In this document: positions 53,020 to 63,055 of the stretch, piece after piece
Layout of the letters: each line of letters starts with the position of its first letter
Numbering within the stretch: the first letter of the stretch is position 1
Origin: an uncultured Burkholderiales bacterium
GTDB taxonomy: Bacteria; Pseudomonadota; Gammaproteobacteria; Burkholderiales; Burkholderiaceae_C
Length of the DNA stretch: 64,000 nucleotides
Direction of reading: 5' to 3'
NCBI GenBank assembly: GCA_903871545.1
Contig: CAIQHG010000059.1
Location: 62,001-126,000, forward strand
The notes under the pieces: generated by a model
What the model was told of the DNA's origin: nothing
Seen by the model: only the letters and a program-made list of their open reading frames with translations
The model's database searches: none
Position numbers and translations under genes: made by a program

Positions 53020-54585
53020 GTGAGCTTAATTAAATCTGCGTCCCTCGTCTCAGCTTTAACCCTTATCTCAAGGGTCAGCGGATTGGCTCGGGAGCTTTTG
53101 ATCGCTTCGTTTTTCGGTGCAAGCGCAATAACTGACGCTTTTAACGTTGCTTTTCGGATCCCTAATCTACTAAGAAGGCTATTTGCAGAGGGTGCATTTA
53201 GCCAAGCTTTTGTACCCGTTTTGGCATCTACACGGCAGATCCAGGGCGATGAGGCTACAAAGCTATTAATAGACCGAGTGGCAACTCTTTTGATACTTGC
53301 GCTACTCCTGACGTGCGTTTTAGGCGTTTTGGGGGCTCCCATACTGGTTTTGCTCATTGCCAGCGGGTTTGAGGCCAATCCCGACTCCTTTGATAACGCA
53401 GTTTTCATGACCCGGGTAATGTTCCCCTATATTGGTTTCATGTCCTTAGTAGCCCTTAGCGCAGGAATTTTGAACACCTGGAGACGTTTTGCAGTACCAG
53501 CGGTTACTCCCGTTTTGCTAAATCTGTCAATGATCATAGCTGCTGGTCTGGGTGCGCCTTGGTTCAAAACAATGGGTTGGCAGCCTATACACGCGCTAGC
53601 CTTGGGTGTTTTAGTTGGGGGAATTTTGCAGCTTTCGATTCAAATCCCTTCGCTATACAAGATCGGACTTCTTCCTCAAGTCAGCTTGAGTCGGTCAGAT
53701 ATTGCCGCTGCTTATAAAGATCCCGGTTCAAGGCAGATTCTTAGTTTGATGGCGCCTGCCCTGCTCGGCGTCGGGGTTGCTCAGCTATCTTTACTGATCA
53801 ATACTCAAATTGCCTCACACTTGGGCGCGGGGAGTGTGAGTTGGCTGAGTTACGCAGACCGTTTGATGGAGTTTCCAACCGCTTTGCTAGGCGTTGCTTT
53901 AGGCGTAGTGATGATGCCTCAGTTGGCTGCGGCCAAAGCGGCCAATGACACAGCACAGTTCTCCAAAATGCTGGATTGGGGACTCAAATTGGTATTCGTT
54001 TCTGCAGCCCCTTGCTCGGTCACCTTACTTATTTTCTCCCATCCACTGGTTGCTGTTTTGTACAACTACGGCGTCTTTAACGCCTCCGACGTGAGCCAAA
54101 CTAGCCAAGCTCTGATCGGTTACGGAGCAGGGCTTTTAGGACTTATCGCTATTAAGGTCTTGGCACCAGGCTTTTACGCAAGTCAAGATATTCGAACTCC
54201 TGTAAAAATCGCTTTGTTGGTTTTAATTTGTACTCAACTGCTTAACGTGGTTTTCGTCCCTTTGTTTGCGCATGCGGGGCTTGCTTTATCGATTGGAGTT
54301 GGCGCTTTAATTAACGCTAGTTTGTTGCTCGTGGGTTTGATTAGAAGTGGGCGGTATGTCCCTACAAAAGGCTGGGTGCCCTTTATTTTTCAAACTTTGA
54401 TAGGATGTATAGTTATGGGTCTAGCCCTTTACTGGGCAGGCGGTTTGTACGATTGGACACAACTTAAAAGTACCCCTTTGTTGCGGATTGCGTTGGTTGG
54501 GGGCGCGCTCAGCGTGAGCGGCGTGCTTTATCTTTGCTCTTTACGGCTGACGGGCATGAATTTACGTATGTTGTTGAGAAATTGA
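53020..54585 (+). CDS. murJ: lipid II flippase MurJ
   Basis: MurJ flips lipid II to the periplasm. The 521-residue protein has about 14 helices and the family pattern VSALTLISRVSGLARELLIASFFGASAITDAFNVAFRIPNLLRRLFAEGAFSQAFVPVL at its start, which carries the essential Arg residues. The start is a GTG (53020) with no strong ribosome site, 130 bp from the divergent rpsT. It is followed by the SirB1-like gene after 16 bp. The rpsT-murJ pair is common in Burkholderiales. Confidence 0.95.
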   Translation: MSLIKSASLVSALTLISRVSGLARELLIASFFGASAITDAFNVAFRIPNLLRRLFAEGAFSQAFVPVLASTRQIQGDEATKLLIDRVATLLILALLLTCVLGVLGAPILVLLIASGFEANPDSFDNAVFMTRVMFPYIGFMSLVALSAGILNTWRRFAVPAVTPVLLNLSMIIAAGLGAPWFKTMGWQPIHALALGVLVGGILQLSIQIPSLYKIGLLPQVSLSRSDIAAAYKDPGSRQILSLMAPALLGVGVAQLSLLINTQIASHLGAGSVSWLSYADRLMEFPTALLGVALGVVMMPQLAAAKAANDTAQFSKMLDWGLKLVFVSAAPCSVTLLIFSHPLVAVLYNYGVFNASDVSQTSQALIGYGAGLLGLIAIKVLAPGFYASQDIRTPVKIALLVLICTQLLNVVFVPLFAHAGLALSIGVGALINASLLLVGLIRSGRYVPTKGWVPFIFQTLIGCIVMGLALYWAGGLYDWTQLKSTPLLRIALVGGALSVSGVLYLCSLRLTGMNLRMLLRN

Positions 54586-54601
54586 ACTCTTAGATATTTT
54601 C

Positions 54602-55315
54602 ATGGACTTTAAATTATCTGTGCCAAGCGCTATGGAATTTTTTGCCTCTTTAGTTATAGAAAGAGACAATTTTCCGTTACTCGAAGCTGCTATCTCCATT
54701 GCTCAAGACGAATACCCAAGCCTGGACATTGAGGAGACGATTGATCAAATTGAAAATCTTAGAATTAAATTAAAAGCCCGAATTCCTAAGAACAGCGATC
54801 AACTCTCAAAACTGAGGATTTTAAATATATTCTTTTATGATGAATTGGGGTTTGCTGGAAACGTAAATAATTATGATGATCCTCAAAATAGTTTCATCCA
54901 CTGTGTCTTATCCTCCAGAAGGGGTATCCCAATTACATTGGCAATTTTGTGGCTTGAGTTTGCCTTGGATCTCGGACTCAAGGCAAGCGGAATCAGTTTT
55001 CCGGGACATTTTTTAATGAAAATTGATTTATCAGATCCCAATGAGGGTCAGGTGGTAATGGATCCATTTACAGGTGTCTCATTGTCCAGGGACGAGATCG
55101 CAGAGCGCTTGGTGCCTTGGCTTACCCAAAGTGATCAAATCCAAATACCGGGTGGAGTGTCTGATGAGACGTTAACTCATTTTTTAGAGCCTGCAAACTC
55201 CAAGGAAATTGTCATGCGGATGCTCAAAAACCTGTTAGAAATCTATAGACGTCAATATGACTCTAAGAGGATGCAAGCCGTAGAGGACAGGTTGAAAATA
55301 CTGATCCCTGTGTGA
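54602..55315 (+). CDS. SirB1-family protein (transglutaminase-like plus TPR-like)
   Basis: This 237-residue protein belongs to the SirB1/UPF0162 family, with a transglutaminase-like core. The segments LNIFFYDELGFAGNVNNYDDPQNSFIHCVLSSRRGIPITLAILWLEFA and GISFPGHFLMKIDL are typical of the family; the classical catalytic Cys/His pair (C in HCVLSSRRG and H in FPGHFL) is in place. The role is unknown. It follows murJ in the same operon. Confidence 0.85.
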   Translation: MDFKLSVPSAMEFFASLVIERDNFPLLEAAISIAQDEYPSLDIEETIDQIENLRIKLKARIPKNSDQLSKLRILNIFFYDELGFAGNVNNYDDPQNSFIHCVLSSRRGIPITLAILWLEFALDLGLKASGISFPGHFLMKIDLSDPNEGQVVMDPFTGVSLSRDEIAERLVPWLTQSDQIQIPGGVSDETLTHFLEPANSKEIVMRMLKNLLEIYRRQYDSKRMQAVEDRLKILIPV

Positions 55316-55323
55316 ATCAAAAT

Positions 55324-56379
55324 TTATTTGATAAAAACTCGATGAGTATTTTGCGGTGAGCCTTTGGAGTGAGCTTTTTCAAGGTCAATTACTTCCCCAA
55401 TAAGGTGGGGAGATTCGCCCAGATCTTTGAGGGTTTGCATGCAAGAGACAGCGTGGTTAGCCTCTATGATTATCACCATCCCTACGCCATTGTTGAAAGT
55501 ACGGTTCATCTCAAAATCATCTATACCAGCAGTTTTTTGAGCCCATGTAAAGAGCTCAGTTTGCGGCCAATTTTTGCGTTCAAGTTGAACCCCTAAAGTG
55601 GGGGGGAGTATTCGTGGAATATTCTCAATTAAACCTCCTCCCGTTATGTGAGCGAGCCCTTTGATTGGATGTTTTTTAAGCGCATTTAAGACAGGTTTCA
55701 CATAAAGCCTAGTTGGCGCCATGAGGGCTTCTTTGTAGGGAAGGCTGTCAATATGTTTTGGCATCGATGACCCAGACCTTTCAATGAGTTTTCTGATCAA
55801 GGAAAATCCGTTTGAGTGAACGCCACTTGAGGTCAGTCCAATGACAGCGTCTCCGGCACAAATATTTTTGCCATCTAAAATTTTTGATTTTTCAACTACC
55901 CCCACTGCGAATCCAGCGAGGTCGTATTCTCCTTGGGGGTACATTCCAGGCATTTCCGCTGTTTCCCCGCCAATTAAAGCGCAACCACTGAGCTCGCAAC
56001 CTTTTGCAATTCCTTCAATAACTTGTGCGGCAGTCTCTACGTGCAGTGCTCCACAAGCAAAATAATCTAAAAAAAACAAGGGCTCTGCACCTTGAACCAA
56101 AACATCATTCACACTCATTGCAACTAAATCGATTCCGACTGTATGATGAATATTCCACTCAAAAGCCAGCTTTAATTTTGTACCCACACCGTCTGTCCCA
56201 CTCACTAAAACAGGTTCTTTATAGTTTTTGGGAACTTCAAATAAGGCTCCAAACCCACCTATTCCAGCCAAAACGCCTTCCCTTAGGGTCTTGCGTGCAA
56301 AAGGTTTAATTCTCTCAATGAGGGCGTCCCCAGCATCAATGTCAACGCCGGCGTCTTTATAGGAAAGTGGTGAGTTCAT
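55324..56379 (-). CDS. purM: phosphoribosylformylglycinamidine cyclo-ligase
   Basis: PurM closes the imidazole ring to give AIR in purine synthesis. It has the N-terminal [10 protein letters not shown] and [14 protein letters not shown] motifs, then [36 protein letters not shown] and [15 protein letters not shown]. At 351 residues it is complete. It is convergent with the SirB1 gene (9 bp) and divergent from the PerM gene, with about 250 bp in between. The purM to perM-hda order repeats in Burkholderiales. Confidence 0.97.
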   Translation of the reverse strand: MNSPLSYKDAGVDIDAGDALIERIKPFARKTLREGVLAGIGGFGALFEVPKNYKEPVLVSGTDGVGTKLKLAFEWNIHHTVGIDLVAMSVNDVLVQGAEPLFFLDYFACGALHVETAAQVIEGIAKGCELSGCALIGGETAEMPGMYPQGEYDLAGFAVGVVEKSKILDGKNICAGDAVIGLTSSGVHSNGFSLIRKLIERSGSSMPKHIDSLPYKEALMAPTRLYVKPVLNALKKHPIKGLAHITGGGLIENIPRILPPTLGVQLERKNWPQTELFTWAQKTAGIDDFEMNRTFNNGVGMVIIIEANHAVSCMQTLKDLGESPHLIGEVIDLEKAHSKGSPQNTHRVFIK

Positions 56380-56632
56380 GTTTAATGGATTGATATTTAT
56401 GGAGATTCTTGAATCAGGACAAGTTCAAAGTTCAAATTTATAGGACTATATTGATGGCCGTAGAGGTTTGAGGCAAACACAATTAACCGTTTAAGAAAAG
56501 CAAGAATGTACCAAATTACTGGTATTTGTTGTTATTGTGACCTAATTGTTTAGTATGCACCAAAGGTTTGTATATCGCGCATGCGTAAAATGTAAAAAAA
56601 TCTAATATCGGCCTATTAACCAGAATTAAATT

Positions 56633-57721
56633 ATGAGTTTTAAGAATTCGACGCTGCAAATATTGACTTGGTTTGCAATGGGCATTGCCTGCTGTTTTGT
56701 ATTATGGTGGTTAAGTGCCGTGCTGATGCCCTTTATTTTGGCTGGAGTTATTGCCTATCTTTTACTTCCTTCAGTTTTGTTTCTTTCCCGCAAAAAAACA
56801 TTTTCCAGCGGGCTGACCTTTAAAGTGCCAAGGTTTATTGCCGCGTTGGTGATGGAGGTAGCGTTTTTTTTGGTGATTACCCTGGTGTTTTTTTTGATTG
56901 GTCCAGAAGTGGTCAATAAATGGCCGCATGTAAGAGATGAATTGCCAAGTCTCATTCAAGACTTTACAAAGCTAATTTCGCCTTATTTAAAATCATTAGG
57001 TCTTCCCACCCAAATCGATAAAGCCGGGCTTGAGAAATTGTTGAAGCAGTATTTTGATTTGGCCTCTGAGGCAGACTTACTTTCGCTTTTGTCGTCCGTT
57101 AAGCTTGGAGGAAGCATTGCATTTACTGTTTTAGGCAATCTTGTTTTGATCCCCTTAGTGTTGTTTTATTTGCTTTTAGAAGGGGATGTTTACTACGAGC
57201 AATGCATGAACTGGCTACCTAGACCTCTAAGGCCTTCAATAGAGAGTTTCTTACACGATTGCAACGTCATGTTGGATCAATATATGAGGGGGCAGGTTTC
57301 TGTAATGTTGGTACTTGCTGTTTATTACACTGCCGCGCTTAGTTTTTTTGGGAGTGAACTGGCCTTTCCCATTGGTATTTTTACGGGATTGGTGATTTTT
57401 GTGCCTTATCTGGGTTTTGGTATGGGACTCTTGTTAGCTTTTTTATCCGGTACTCTTCAATTTGGGCTCGCTCAGGCCTTCTTCATAGTCAGCGTGGTCT
57501 ATGGAGTGGGGCAGTTGATAGAGGGCTTTATACTTACCCCTAAACTGGTAGGTAAGCGAATTGGTTTGCACCCTTTGGGACTTATTTTTGCTTTGTTAGC
57601 ATTTGGGCAATTGCTTGGATTTGTGGGAGTATTGGTTGCATTGCCCGTCAGCACTATCATTCTCGTAGCTATCCGTAGAATTAAAGAAAAATATTTGGCC
57701 AGTGACGTTTACACGGGTTAA
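56633..57721 (+). CDS. AI-2E/PerM family permease
   Basis: This 362-residue membrane protein belongs to the PerM/AI-2E transporter family, with about seven to eight helices. The motifs LWWLSAVLMPFILAGVIAYLLLP and GQLIEGFILTPKLVGKRIGLHPLGLIFALLAFGQLLGF are typical. Family members may export AI-2 or act as antiporters; the substrate here is unknown. It is immediately upstream of hda, which follows 33 bp later. Confidence 0.92.
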   Translation: MSFKNSTLQILTWFAMGIACCFVLWWLSAVLMPFILAGVIAYLLLPSVLFLSRKKTFSSGLTFKVPRFIAALVMEVAFFLVITLVFFLIGPEVVNKWPHVRDELPSLIQDFTKLISPYLKSLGLPTQIDKAGLEKLLKQYFDLASEADLLSLLSSVKLGGSIAFTVLGNLVLIPLVLFYLLLEGDVYYEQCMNWLPRPLRPSIESFLHDCNVMLDQYMRGQVSVMLVLAVYYTAALSFFGSELAFPIGIFTGLVIFVPYLGFGMGLLLAFLSGTLQFGLAQAFFIVSVVYGVGQLIEGFILTPKLVGKRIGLHPLGLIFALLAFGQLLGFVGVLVALPVSTIILVAIRRIKEKYLASDVYTG

Positions 57722-57754
57722 TTTAATGAAAACAGGGTCTTTGAATCGTATTTC

Positions 57755-58447
57755 ATGAAGCAAATCGCATTGCCCATTTCTGTCCGTGTTCAAGAAACCC
57801 TTGACAGTTTTGTTCATGGGCCAAATCAAGCTGTGATTGATCATATTTCTTTGTTTGCTAAGCACCCCAACAGATCTCCTGTCCCCACCTATATTTGGGG
57901 GGAGAACGCCGTAGGAAAAACTCATTTGCTTAAAGCTATTGCTCACGAGCTAAGAAAATTAAATCAGCCGCATGGTTGGATTAACGCGGCTCAAGACTCC
58001 ACTACAGCCCGAGTATTTGATCCGGCCTGGGAGGTTATATTGATGGACGATGTAGATCAGTTCAATGCCTCTAACCAGCAGTTTGCATTTAATTGTTTTG
58101 TTAATGCACTGACGCCGACCTCTGGGCTTCAAAGATGGGTGGTTGCTGCGGGGCATTGCCCCCCTAAAGATTTAAAACTACGCGAGGATCTTAGATCGCG
58201 ACTGGGGTGGGGCCATGTATTTCATCTGGAGGCTTTAAATGAACAAGATTGTCGCTTGGTGTTACAAAACCATGCCAAATCTTTAGGTCTTAAGGTAGGC
58301 TTAGACTTGGAGGATTTTATTTTGAGCCGTTTTAGTAGGGATCTTAATTCCCTCATTAAACTGCTTGAGGAGTTGGATGCTTACGCACTTCAAACAAAGA
58401 GGGCAGTTACGATTCCATTACTCAAATCAATGCTTGAGGATGACTGA
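57755..58447 (+). CDS. hda: DnaA-related regulatory inactivator Hda
   Basis: This 230-residue AAA+ protein lacks the DnaA DNA-binding domain and fits Hda, which with the DNA clamp stimulates DnaA-ATP hydrolysis. Walker A GENAVGKTH (about residues 49-57) and Walker B VILMDDVDQF are present. The N-terminus MKQIALPISVR contains a clamp-binding-like element (QIALPI). It lies between PerM and a HAD phosphatase in a conserved operon. Confidence 0.92.
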   Translation: MKQIALPISVRVQETLDSFVHGPNQAVIDHISLFAKHPNRSPVPTYIWGENAVGKTHLLKAIAHELRKLNQPHGWINAAQDSTTARVFDPAWEVILMDDVDQFNASNQQFAFNCFVNALTPTSGLQRWVVAAGHCPPKDLKLREDLRSRLGWGHVFHLEALNEQDCRLVLQNHAKSLGLKVGLDLEDFILSRFSRDLNSLIKLLEELDAYALQTKRAVTIPLLKSMLEDD

Positions 58448-58491
58448 TTGAGCTGTCAGAGTGTTTTAGTCGTAGTCGTGAAATTTAAAAA

Positions 58492-59166
58492 ATGCAAAAA
58501 CTAACTTTATTTGATTTAGACCATACCTTATTGCCGATTGATTCTGATTACGCTTGGGGCGAGTTTACGATGCGCTTAGGCTGGGTAGATCCAGATCTGT
58601 TTAAAGAAAAAAATGACAGGTTTTACACGGAATATAAAAATGGCACCCTAGATATAAATGAGTACGTGGAGTTTGCTACCCAGACTATTCGACTAATGGG
58701 TCGATTAAAGGCTGAGCAAGCGCACGAAAAGTTTATGCAAGAGGTTATCAATCCTGCCATAAAAAAACAAGCAAGAGATTTAATTGAGAGACACCAAAAT
58801 GCGGGGGACCGAGTGATTATCATCACGGCCACAAACGAATTCGTGACTCGCCCCATTGCGAGAGCGTTAGGGGTGAGTGAATTGATTGCGGTTGGCCTGC
58901 AAATCAATGAGACGGGTTGGATAAACGGGAAAATCAAAGGCGTCCCATCCATGAGAGAGGGTAAGGTGACCCGTTTAAAGCAGTGGTTTGCTGAGCAGGG
59001 TTACAAGTGGGAGAATATGGATATTACCTTTTACAGCGATTCAATCAATGATTTGCCTTTGTTGAGCGCTGTTAATCACCCCGTTGCAACCAACCCTGAT
59101 GAAAAATTGAGGGCCTGGGCGCTTGAAAAAGGTTGGCCTATTTTGGAATTATTTCCAGTCTTATGA
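58492..59166 (+). CDS. HAD-IB family phosphatase (SerB-like)
   Basis: This 224-residue HAD hydrolase has the motif I Asp pair in FDLDHTLLPIDSDYAW (DxDxT), motif II in IIITATNEFVTRP, and motif III/IV in MREGKVTRLKQWF and FYSDSINDLPLL. It is related to SerB-like and other class IB phosphatases; the substrate is unknown. It is the gene between hda and pcnB in many betaproteobacteria. Its stop overlaps the pcnB start by 4 bp (ATGA). Confidence 0.9.
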   Translation: MQKLTLFDLDHTLLPIDSDYAWGEFTMRLGWVDPDLFKEKNDRFYTEYKNGTLDINEYVEFATQTIRLMGRLKAEQAHEKFMQEVINPAIKKQARDLIERHQNAGDRVIIITATNEFVTRPIARALGVSELIAVGLQINETGWINGKIKGVPSMREGKVTRLKQWFAEQGYKWENMDITFYSDSINDLPLLSAVNHPVATNPDEKLRAWALEKGWPILELFPVL

Positions 59167-60851
59167 TTAAAAAAATACTCGACCATATTATGGGTCGCCG
59201 CAAAAAAGATGACTCTCAAAAAACTTCTGCCGACGGCTTAGGCCTGCTAGAGACTGGCTCAAATACAAACTCATTAAGTCCTTTTAGGCGCACCGTAAAA
59301 AAATTCGGATCCCAAAAAATCATTCCACTCAAACAGCACAAAATTGATATTAAAAATGTTGATGACCGTGCAATAGATGTGGTTGAGACCCTTCAAAATA
59401 AAGGTTTTAAGGCTTACATAGTGGGCGGTGCCGTTAGAGATTTACTTTTGGGTATGAAGCCTAAAGATTTTGATGTTGCAACCAATGCAACTCCTGAACA
59501 GGTTAAATCTTTATTTAGACGGGCCTTTATTATTGGCCGCAGGTTTCGCATCGTGCATGTGGTTTACGGCAGGGGTAGAGAGCATGAGGTCGTAGAGGTA
59601 TCTACGTTTAGAGCATTTTTAGATAGCGCACTGGCACACCAAGTCACTGGAAATGAGAAGTCAGGCAAGAAAGATTTGGCTGGGGTGTCTCACGCTGTGG
59701 ACGAGTCTGGGCGCGTACTCAGAGATAACGTATGGGGACCAATCAATGAGGATGCAACTCGTAGGGACTTTACCGTCAACGCCATGTACTACGACCCGCT
59801 AACCCAAGAGGTAATTGACTTTCACGGCGGATTTGAGGACTCGATTAAAAGAACCATAAAAATGATCGGTGATCCAGAGCTTAGGTACAGAGAGGACCCG
59901 GTCAGAATTATTCGGGCCATTCGCTTTGTCGCAAAGCTATCGCCTCTTGGATTCAAGCTGGAAAAACAAACGGCTAAGCCATTGAAGTCCATGGTGAATT
60001 TATTAGACGATGTGCCACCCAGTCGCTTATTTGATGAAATCCTAAAGTTACTGCAAACCGGCCACGCAATAGCCAGTATTGATCATCTCAAAAAGTTAGG
60101 CCTTGAGACAGGCATTTATCCAATTTTGGATTTAGTGGTTGAGCGCGTAAGTCAGCCCATGGTTCATGCGGCTTTGGTGGACACGGATAGACGGGTTGGA
60201 GAGGGTAAGCCTGTGGTGCCTAGTTTTTTGCTTAGCTGTTTGCTGTGGACAGACGTTCTTGAGCGGTGGCAAACTTTAAGCGTTCACAACCCATCTTACG
60301 CTGCATTACAAGAGGCCATAGACCAAGTGTTTGATGCTCGTATCGGAGACGTTTCAGGACGCGGAAAGTTGGCAGCAGATATGCGAGAGATTTGGAGCAT
60401 GCAAACTCGCTTTGATAAACAAACAGGGAGAGCCCCGATAAGTCTTGTTGATCAACCCCGATTTAGAGCTGCATTTGATTTTTTGAGGCTTAGAGCTAAG
60501 ATCGGTGAGGTTCCAACTGAGCTCGCCGATTGGTGGGAAACCTTTAGTACCGCCTACCCAGATGAAAAAGAGCAGATGATAGAGAACAAAAGAGAAGAGC
60601 TTTTGGAATATCAAAGAATACAAAGAGCCCCTGCTAAGTCTAAACGCCTAAATCGCGCTCCAGACCATAACTCTGCTCCTGCCAGATCCGCGCAGGGGGC
60701 AGAACCGGGGTTGTTTGAGGCGAACGAATCTACGCCTCAGTCCGGTGATACGCAAATAACGGGGGAAGGCCAGCGAGAGGGTCAAATAGAAAATAAGCCC
60801 AGACGTCGCCGAAGACGAAAAGCTCCCCCAGCTCCCAACACGGACCTTTAG
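59163..60851 (+). CDS. pcnB: poly(A) polymerase I
   Basis: PcnB adds poly(A) tails to RNA and favours decay. The nucleotidyltransferase core has KAYIVGGAVRDLLLGMKPKDFDVATNATPEQVK with the DxD pair. Then come RRDFTVNAMYYDPLT and the RNA-binding domain. The C-terminus, residues about 485-562, is Arg-rich, Pro-rich and low in complexity, ending in a basic patch (RRRRRKAPPAP). The frame begins at 59133 but the ATG at 59163 fits the 4-bp overlap with the HAD gene. folK follows, an arrangement conserved in proteobacteria. Confidence 0.95.
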   Translation: MIKKILDHIMGRRKKDDSQKTSADGLGLLETGSNTNSLSPFRRTVKKFGSQKIIPLKQHKIDIKNVDDRAIDVVETLQNKGFKAYIVGGAVRDLLLGMKPKDFDVATNATPEQVKSLFRRAFIIGRRFRIVHVVYGRGREHEVVEVSTFRAFLDSALAHQVTGNEKSGKKDLAGVSHAVDESGRVLRDNVWGPINEDATRRDFTVNAMYYDPLTQEVIDFHGGFEDSIKRTIKMIGDPELRYREDPVRIIRAIRFVAKLSPLGFKLEKQTAKPLKSMVNLLDDVPPSRLFDEILKLLQTGHAIASIDHLKKLGLETGIYPILDLVVERVSQPMVHAALVDTDRRVGEGKPVVPSFLLSCLLWTDVLERWQTLSVHNPSYAALQEAIDQVFDARIGDVSGRGKLAADMREIWSMQTRFDKQTGRAPISLVDQPRFRAAFDFLRLRAKIGEVPTELADWWETFSTAYPDEKEQMIENKREELLEYQRIQRAPAKSKRLNRAPDHNSAPARSAQGAEPGLFEANESTPQSGDTQITGEGQREGQIENKPRRRRRRKAPPAPNTDL

Positions 60852-60964
60852 CCAAAGTCTTTCAAGTGTTAAGCTAGAAACGACTTATTTTTTTAATTGA
60901 TTTTTAAAATCATCTCAATTTTTTGACACACGTCATGATAGATAAATTTGAGCTTAGAGAAGAT

Positions 60965-61426
60965 ATGCCGGTTATTGCCTTCATAGGTGCGGGCTCTAAC
61001 CTAGGGGACTCTAAGGGGTTTATACATAAAGCATTAAATGAGCTTGAGCGATTCAAGGGGCTTAGCTTGTTAGACATTTCACCATTTTTCCGCTCCAAGC
61101 CTTTTCAGGCAGTGGGTGAGGATTACATAAACGCTGTAATCAAAGTAGAGTGCTTCTTGAATCCTGAGGATTTATTATCTGTTCTGCACTCAATAGAGAA
61201 TCAAAACGGTCGGCTTAGAAGCACTTTGAATGCGCCAAGAACTTTAGACTTGGATGTGATTTTCTTTGGCCACTCTCAAATAGACTCGCCAAGGCTTAAG
61301 ATTCCCCATCCTCGTTGGAGAGAACGGGCGTTTGTTTTACTACCGCTGCAATGCATTGCACCTGAAAGGGTGAGTGATGAAATGCTGAAACTAGTTTGGG
61401 GCCAAGAGATTAGACAAATCAAATAA
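60965..61426 (+). CDS. folK: 2-amino-4-hydroxy-6-hydroxymethyldihydropteridine pyrophosphokinase
   Basis: FolK activates the pterin for folate synthesis. The start MPVIAFIGAGSNLGDSKGFI, the S-x-F-x-SKPFQAVG substrate motif, and the NGRLRSTLNAPRTLDLDVIFFG motif are all intact. I prefer the ATG at 60965 (AGAGAAG site) to the TTG at 60923 or ATG 60935, giving 153 residues. It follows pcnB by about 110 bp. Confidence 0.93.
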   Translation: MPVIAFIGAGSNLGDSKGFIHKALNELERFKGLSLLDISPFFRSKPFQAVGEDYINAVIKVECFLNPEDLLSVLHSIENQNGRLRSTLNAPRTLDLDVIFFGHSQIDSPRLKIPHPRWRERAFVLLPLQCIAPERVSDEMLKLVWGQEIRQIK

Positions 61427-61472
61427 ATTTTTATTAAGTATTTTTTTAGTGAAAATAGGGTGTGATGAATAA

Positions 61473-61976
61473 TCACAAAGCCATTTTGTGAGCCTCTTCG
61501 ATTTGGTATTCAAAATAACGTTGAAAGCTGTAGGCAAAACTGGAGAGCAAAAGAGTTGCTCCAATCATAAGAGCTAAAACAATCGCCCCGATTGTTAGCC
61601 AATTTGTATTCCCAGCTGAATGATCAATGTCGGCATTAGGATTGAATTTTTCATTCCAAGCTTGAGGCGTCATTAATCCATAAACAATAGCGTTGAGTGA
61701 GCATGCTGCTGCTGTGAATCCAAAAATTGGCAAAAGCCACCAACTTAAAAAATCATCTAACCCGAACTCCTGGACACGCTCTATCCCGTACAAACCAAGC
61801 AAAGTAATCCAAGGAAGGGCCCACCCCAGATAATCTTTGAAACCATATAAATAAAAACGATGAAGGCCCAAAGGCCCGCCTAAAAAAGTGAGCCAAGCGG
61901 AAAAAGTTTTGTTTTTCATAAGTAATTGTTGTTTGCTTGGATTATCTTTGAAAGTCACGCGGTTGCTCTTCGCCAC
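61473..61976 (-). CDS. TM2-domain membrane protein
   Basis: This 167-residue protein has a TM2-type segment (FSAWLTFLGGPLGLHRFYLYGF, a short loop, then a second helix) at about residues 25-80, then two more hydrophobic helices. The GxxGxHRFYL motif is diagnostic of TM2 proteins. It is an inner-membrane protein of unknown function. It is convergent with folK (46 bp). Confidence 0.82.
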   Translation of the reverse strand: MAKSNRVTFKDNPSKQQLLMKNKTFSAWLTFLGGPLGLHRFYLYGFKDYLGWALPWITLLGLYGIERVQEFGLDDFLSWWLLPIFGFTAAACSLNAIVYGLMTPQAWNEKFNPNADIDHSAGNTNWLTIGAIVLALMIGATLLLSSFAYSFQRYFEYQIEEAHKMAL

Positions 61977-62066
61977 AATAACAATGATCTTTACTTGCTT
62001 TTGTGGTTCAGATGCTACAACTAACGGGGTTTAACAAAGCACAGTAACGATGCTTTTTTCACCGAA

Positions 62067-62095
62067 TAAACGGGTTCAAGATAAAAAGCTATAAT
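62067..62095 (+). promoter_or_regulatory. putative promoter of the rpsP operon
   Basis: A consensus TATAAT stands at 62090-62095, about 90 bp upstream of rpsP. The -35 position 17 bp upstream is weak. This is the only strong -10 in the gap after the TM2 gene. Confidence 0.45.
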
Positions 62096-62183
62096 AGACG
62101 GTTTTAGGCGATGTCGCTGGCCGGGTGGCTCAGTTGCGTGTCTCAATCGCTGAACGAATAAATCCCCACCCCAAGGAATCATT

Positions 62184-62435
62184 ATGGTCGTCATTCGACT
62201 CTCCCGCGGCGGCTCAAAAGGTCGTCCATTTTTTAATATTGTTGTTGCTGATAAGCGAGTTCGTCGAGACGGACGCTTCATTGAGCGCATTGGTTTTTAT
62301 AATCCTACTGCTGTGGAAGGCGAAGAGGGCTTGCGCATTGCTCAAGACCGCCTGACCCACTGGAGGAGTGTTGGCGCGCAGCCTTCCCCAACTGTTGAGC
62401 GTTTGATCAAACAAGCAGTGCCCAAAGCAGCTTAA
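62184..62435 (+). CDS. rpsP: 30S ribosomal protein S16
   Basis: This 83-residue ribosomal protein has the S16 start [43 protein letters not shown]. It assembles early into the 30S subunit. AAGGAA precedes the ATG. It is the first gene of the rpsP-rimM-trmD operon, a standard arrangement in proteobacteria. Confidence 0.97.
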   Translation: MVVIRLSRGGSKGRPFFNIVVADKRVRRDGRFIERIGFYNPTAVEGEEGLRIAQDRLTHWRSVGAQPSPTVERLIKQAVPKAA

Positions 62436-62449
62436 CTTGTTGCATAGCT

Positions 62450-63013
62450 ATGGAACTTGACTTCGAGGCCGCTGAGCTCCCAGCGGACGCCATCGAAGTA
62501 GGCCGCATTGCGGGTGCATGGGGAATTAAAGGATGGTTCAAAGTGTTCACCTACAGCGGTGACCCTGAAGCCGTTTTCAGTTCAAAGAGATGGCTTTTGC
62601 AGCCTTCTTTGAAGAACAAGTCCCCATTTCAAGGTACCGTGAAGCTCAAAATTATTGAATCCAAAGAACATTCGGATTCGATAGTTGCTTGTGCTGAAGG
62701 AGTTTCAAGTCCAGAGAGCGCAGACGAACTTAAGGGCGCAAGGATTTTTGTGCCCAGATCTAGCTTTCCCTCCACTGCTTTAGATGAATATTACTGGGTT
62801 GATTTGATTGGTTTAAGTGTAATTAATCGAGAATTGCAAGAGCTTGGAACCGTTATTGACTTAATTAGTACGGGTCCTCAAACTGTCCTAGTTCTTACTC
62901 GATTAGAAAGCGGTAAGACAGTTGAAACAATGGTTCCTTTTGTGGGCACTTATATCGACAAAGTCGATATTGAGAGCAAGTTAATTGTTGCTGATTGGGG
63001 CTTAGATTACTAA
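62450..63013 (+). CDS. rimM: ribosome maturation factor RimM
   Basis: RimM assists 30S maturation through S19. The motif EVGRIAGAWGIKGWFKV and the PRC-barrel segment DEYYWVDLIGLSVINRELQELGTVIDLISTGPQTVLVL are intact, in a normal length of 187 residues. It is separated from rpsP by 14 bp and from trmD by about 42 bp. Confidence 0.95.
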   Translation: MELDFEAAELPADAIEVGRIAGAWGIKGWFKVFTYSGDPEAVFSSKRWLLQPSLKNKSPFQGTVKLKIIESKEHSDSIVACAEGVSSPESADELKGARIFVPRSSFPSTALDEYYWVDLIGLSVINRELQELGTVIDLISTGPQTVLVLTRLESGKTVETMVPFVGTYIDKVDIESKLIVADWGLDY

Positions 63014-63055
63014 GCCACACTTCATTAAACCTTTCAAAACAGTTGATCTTTATTT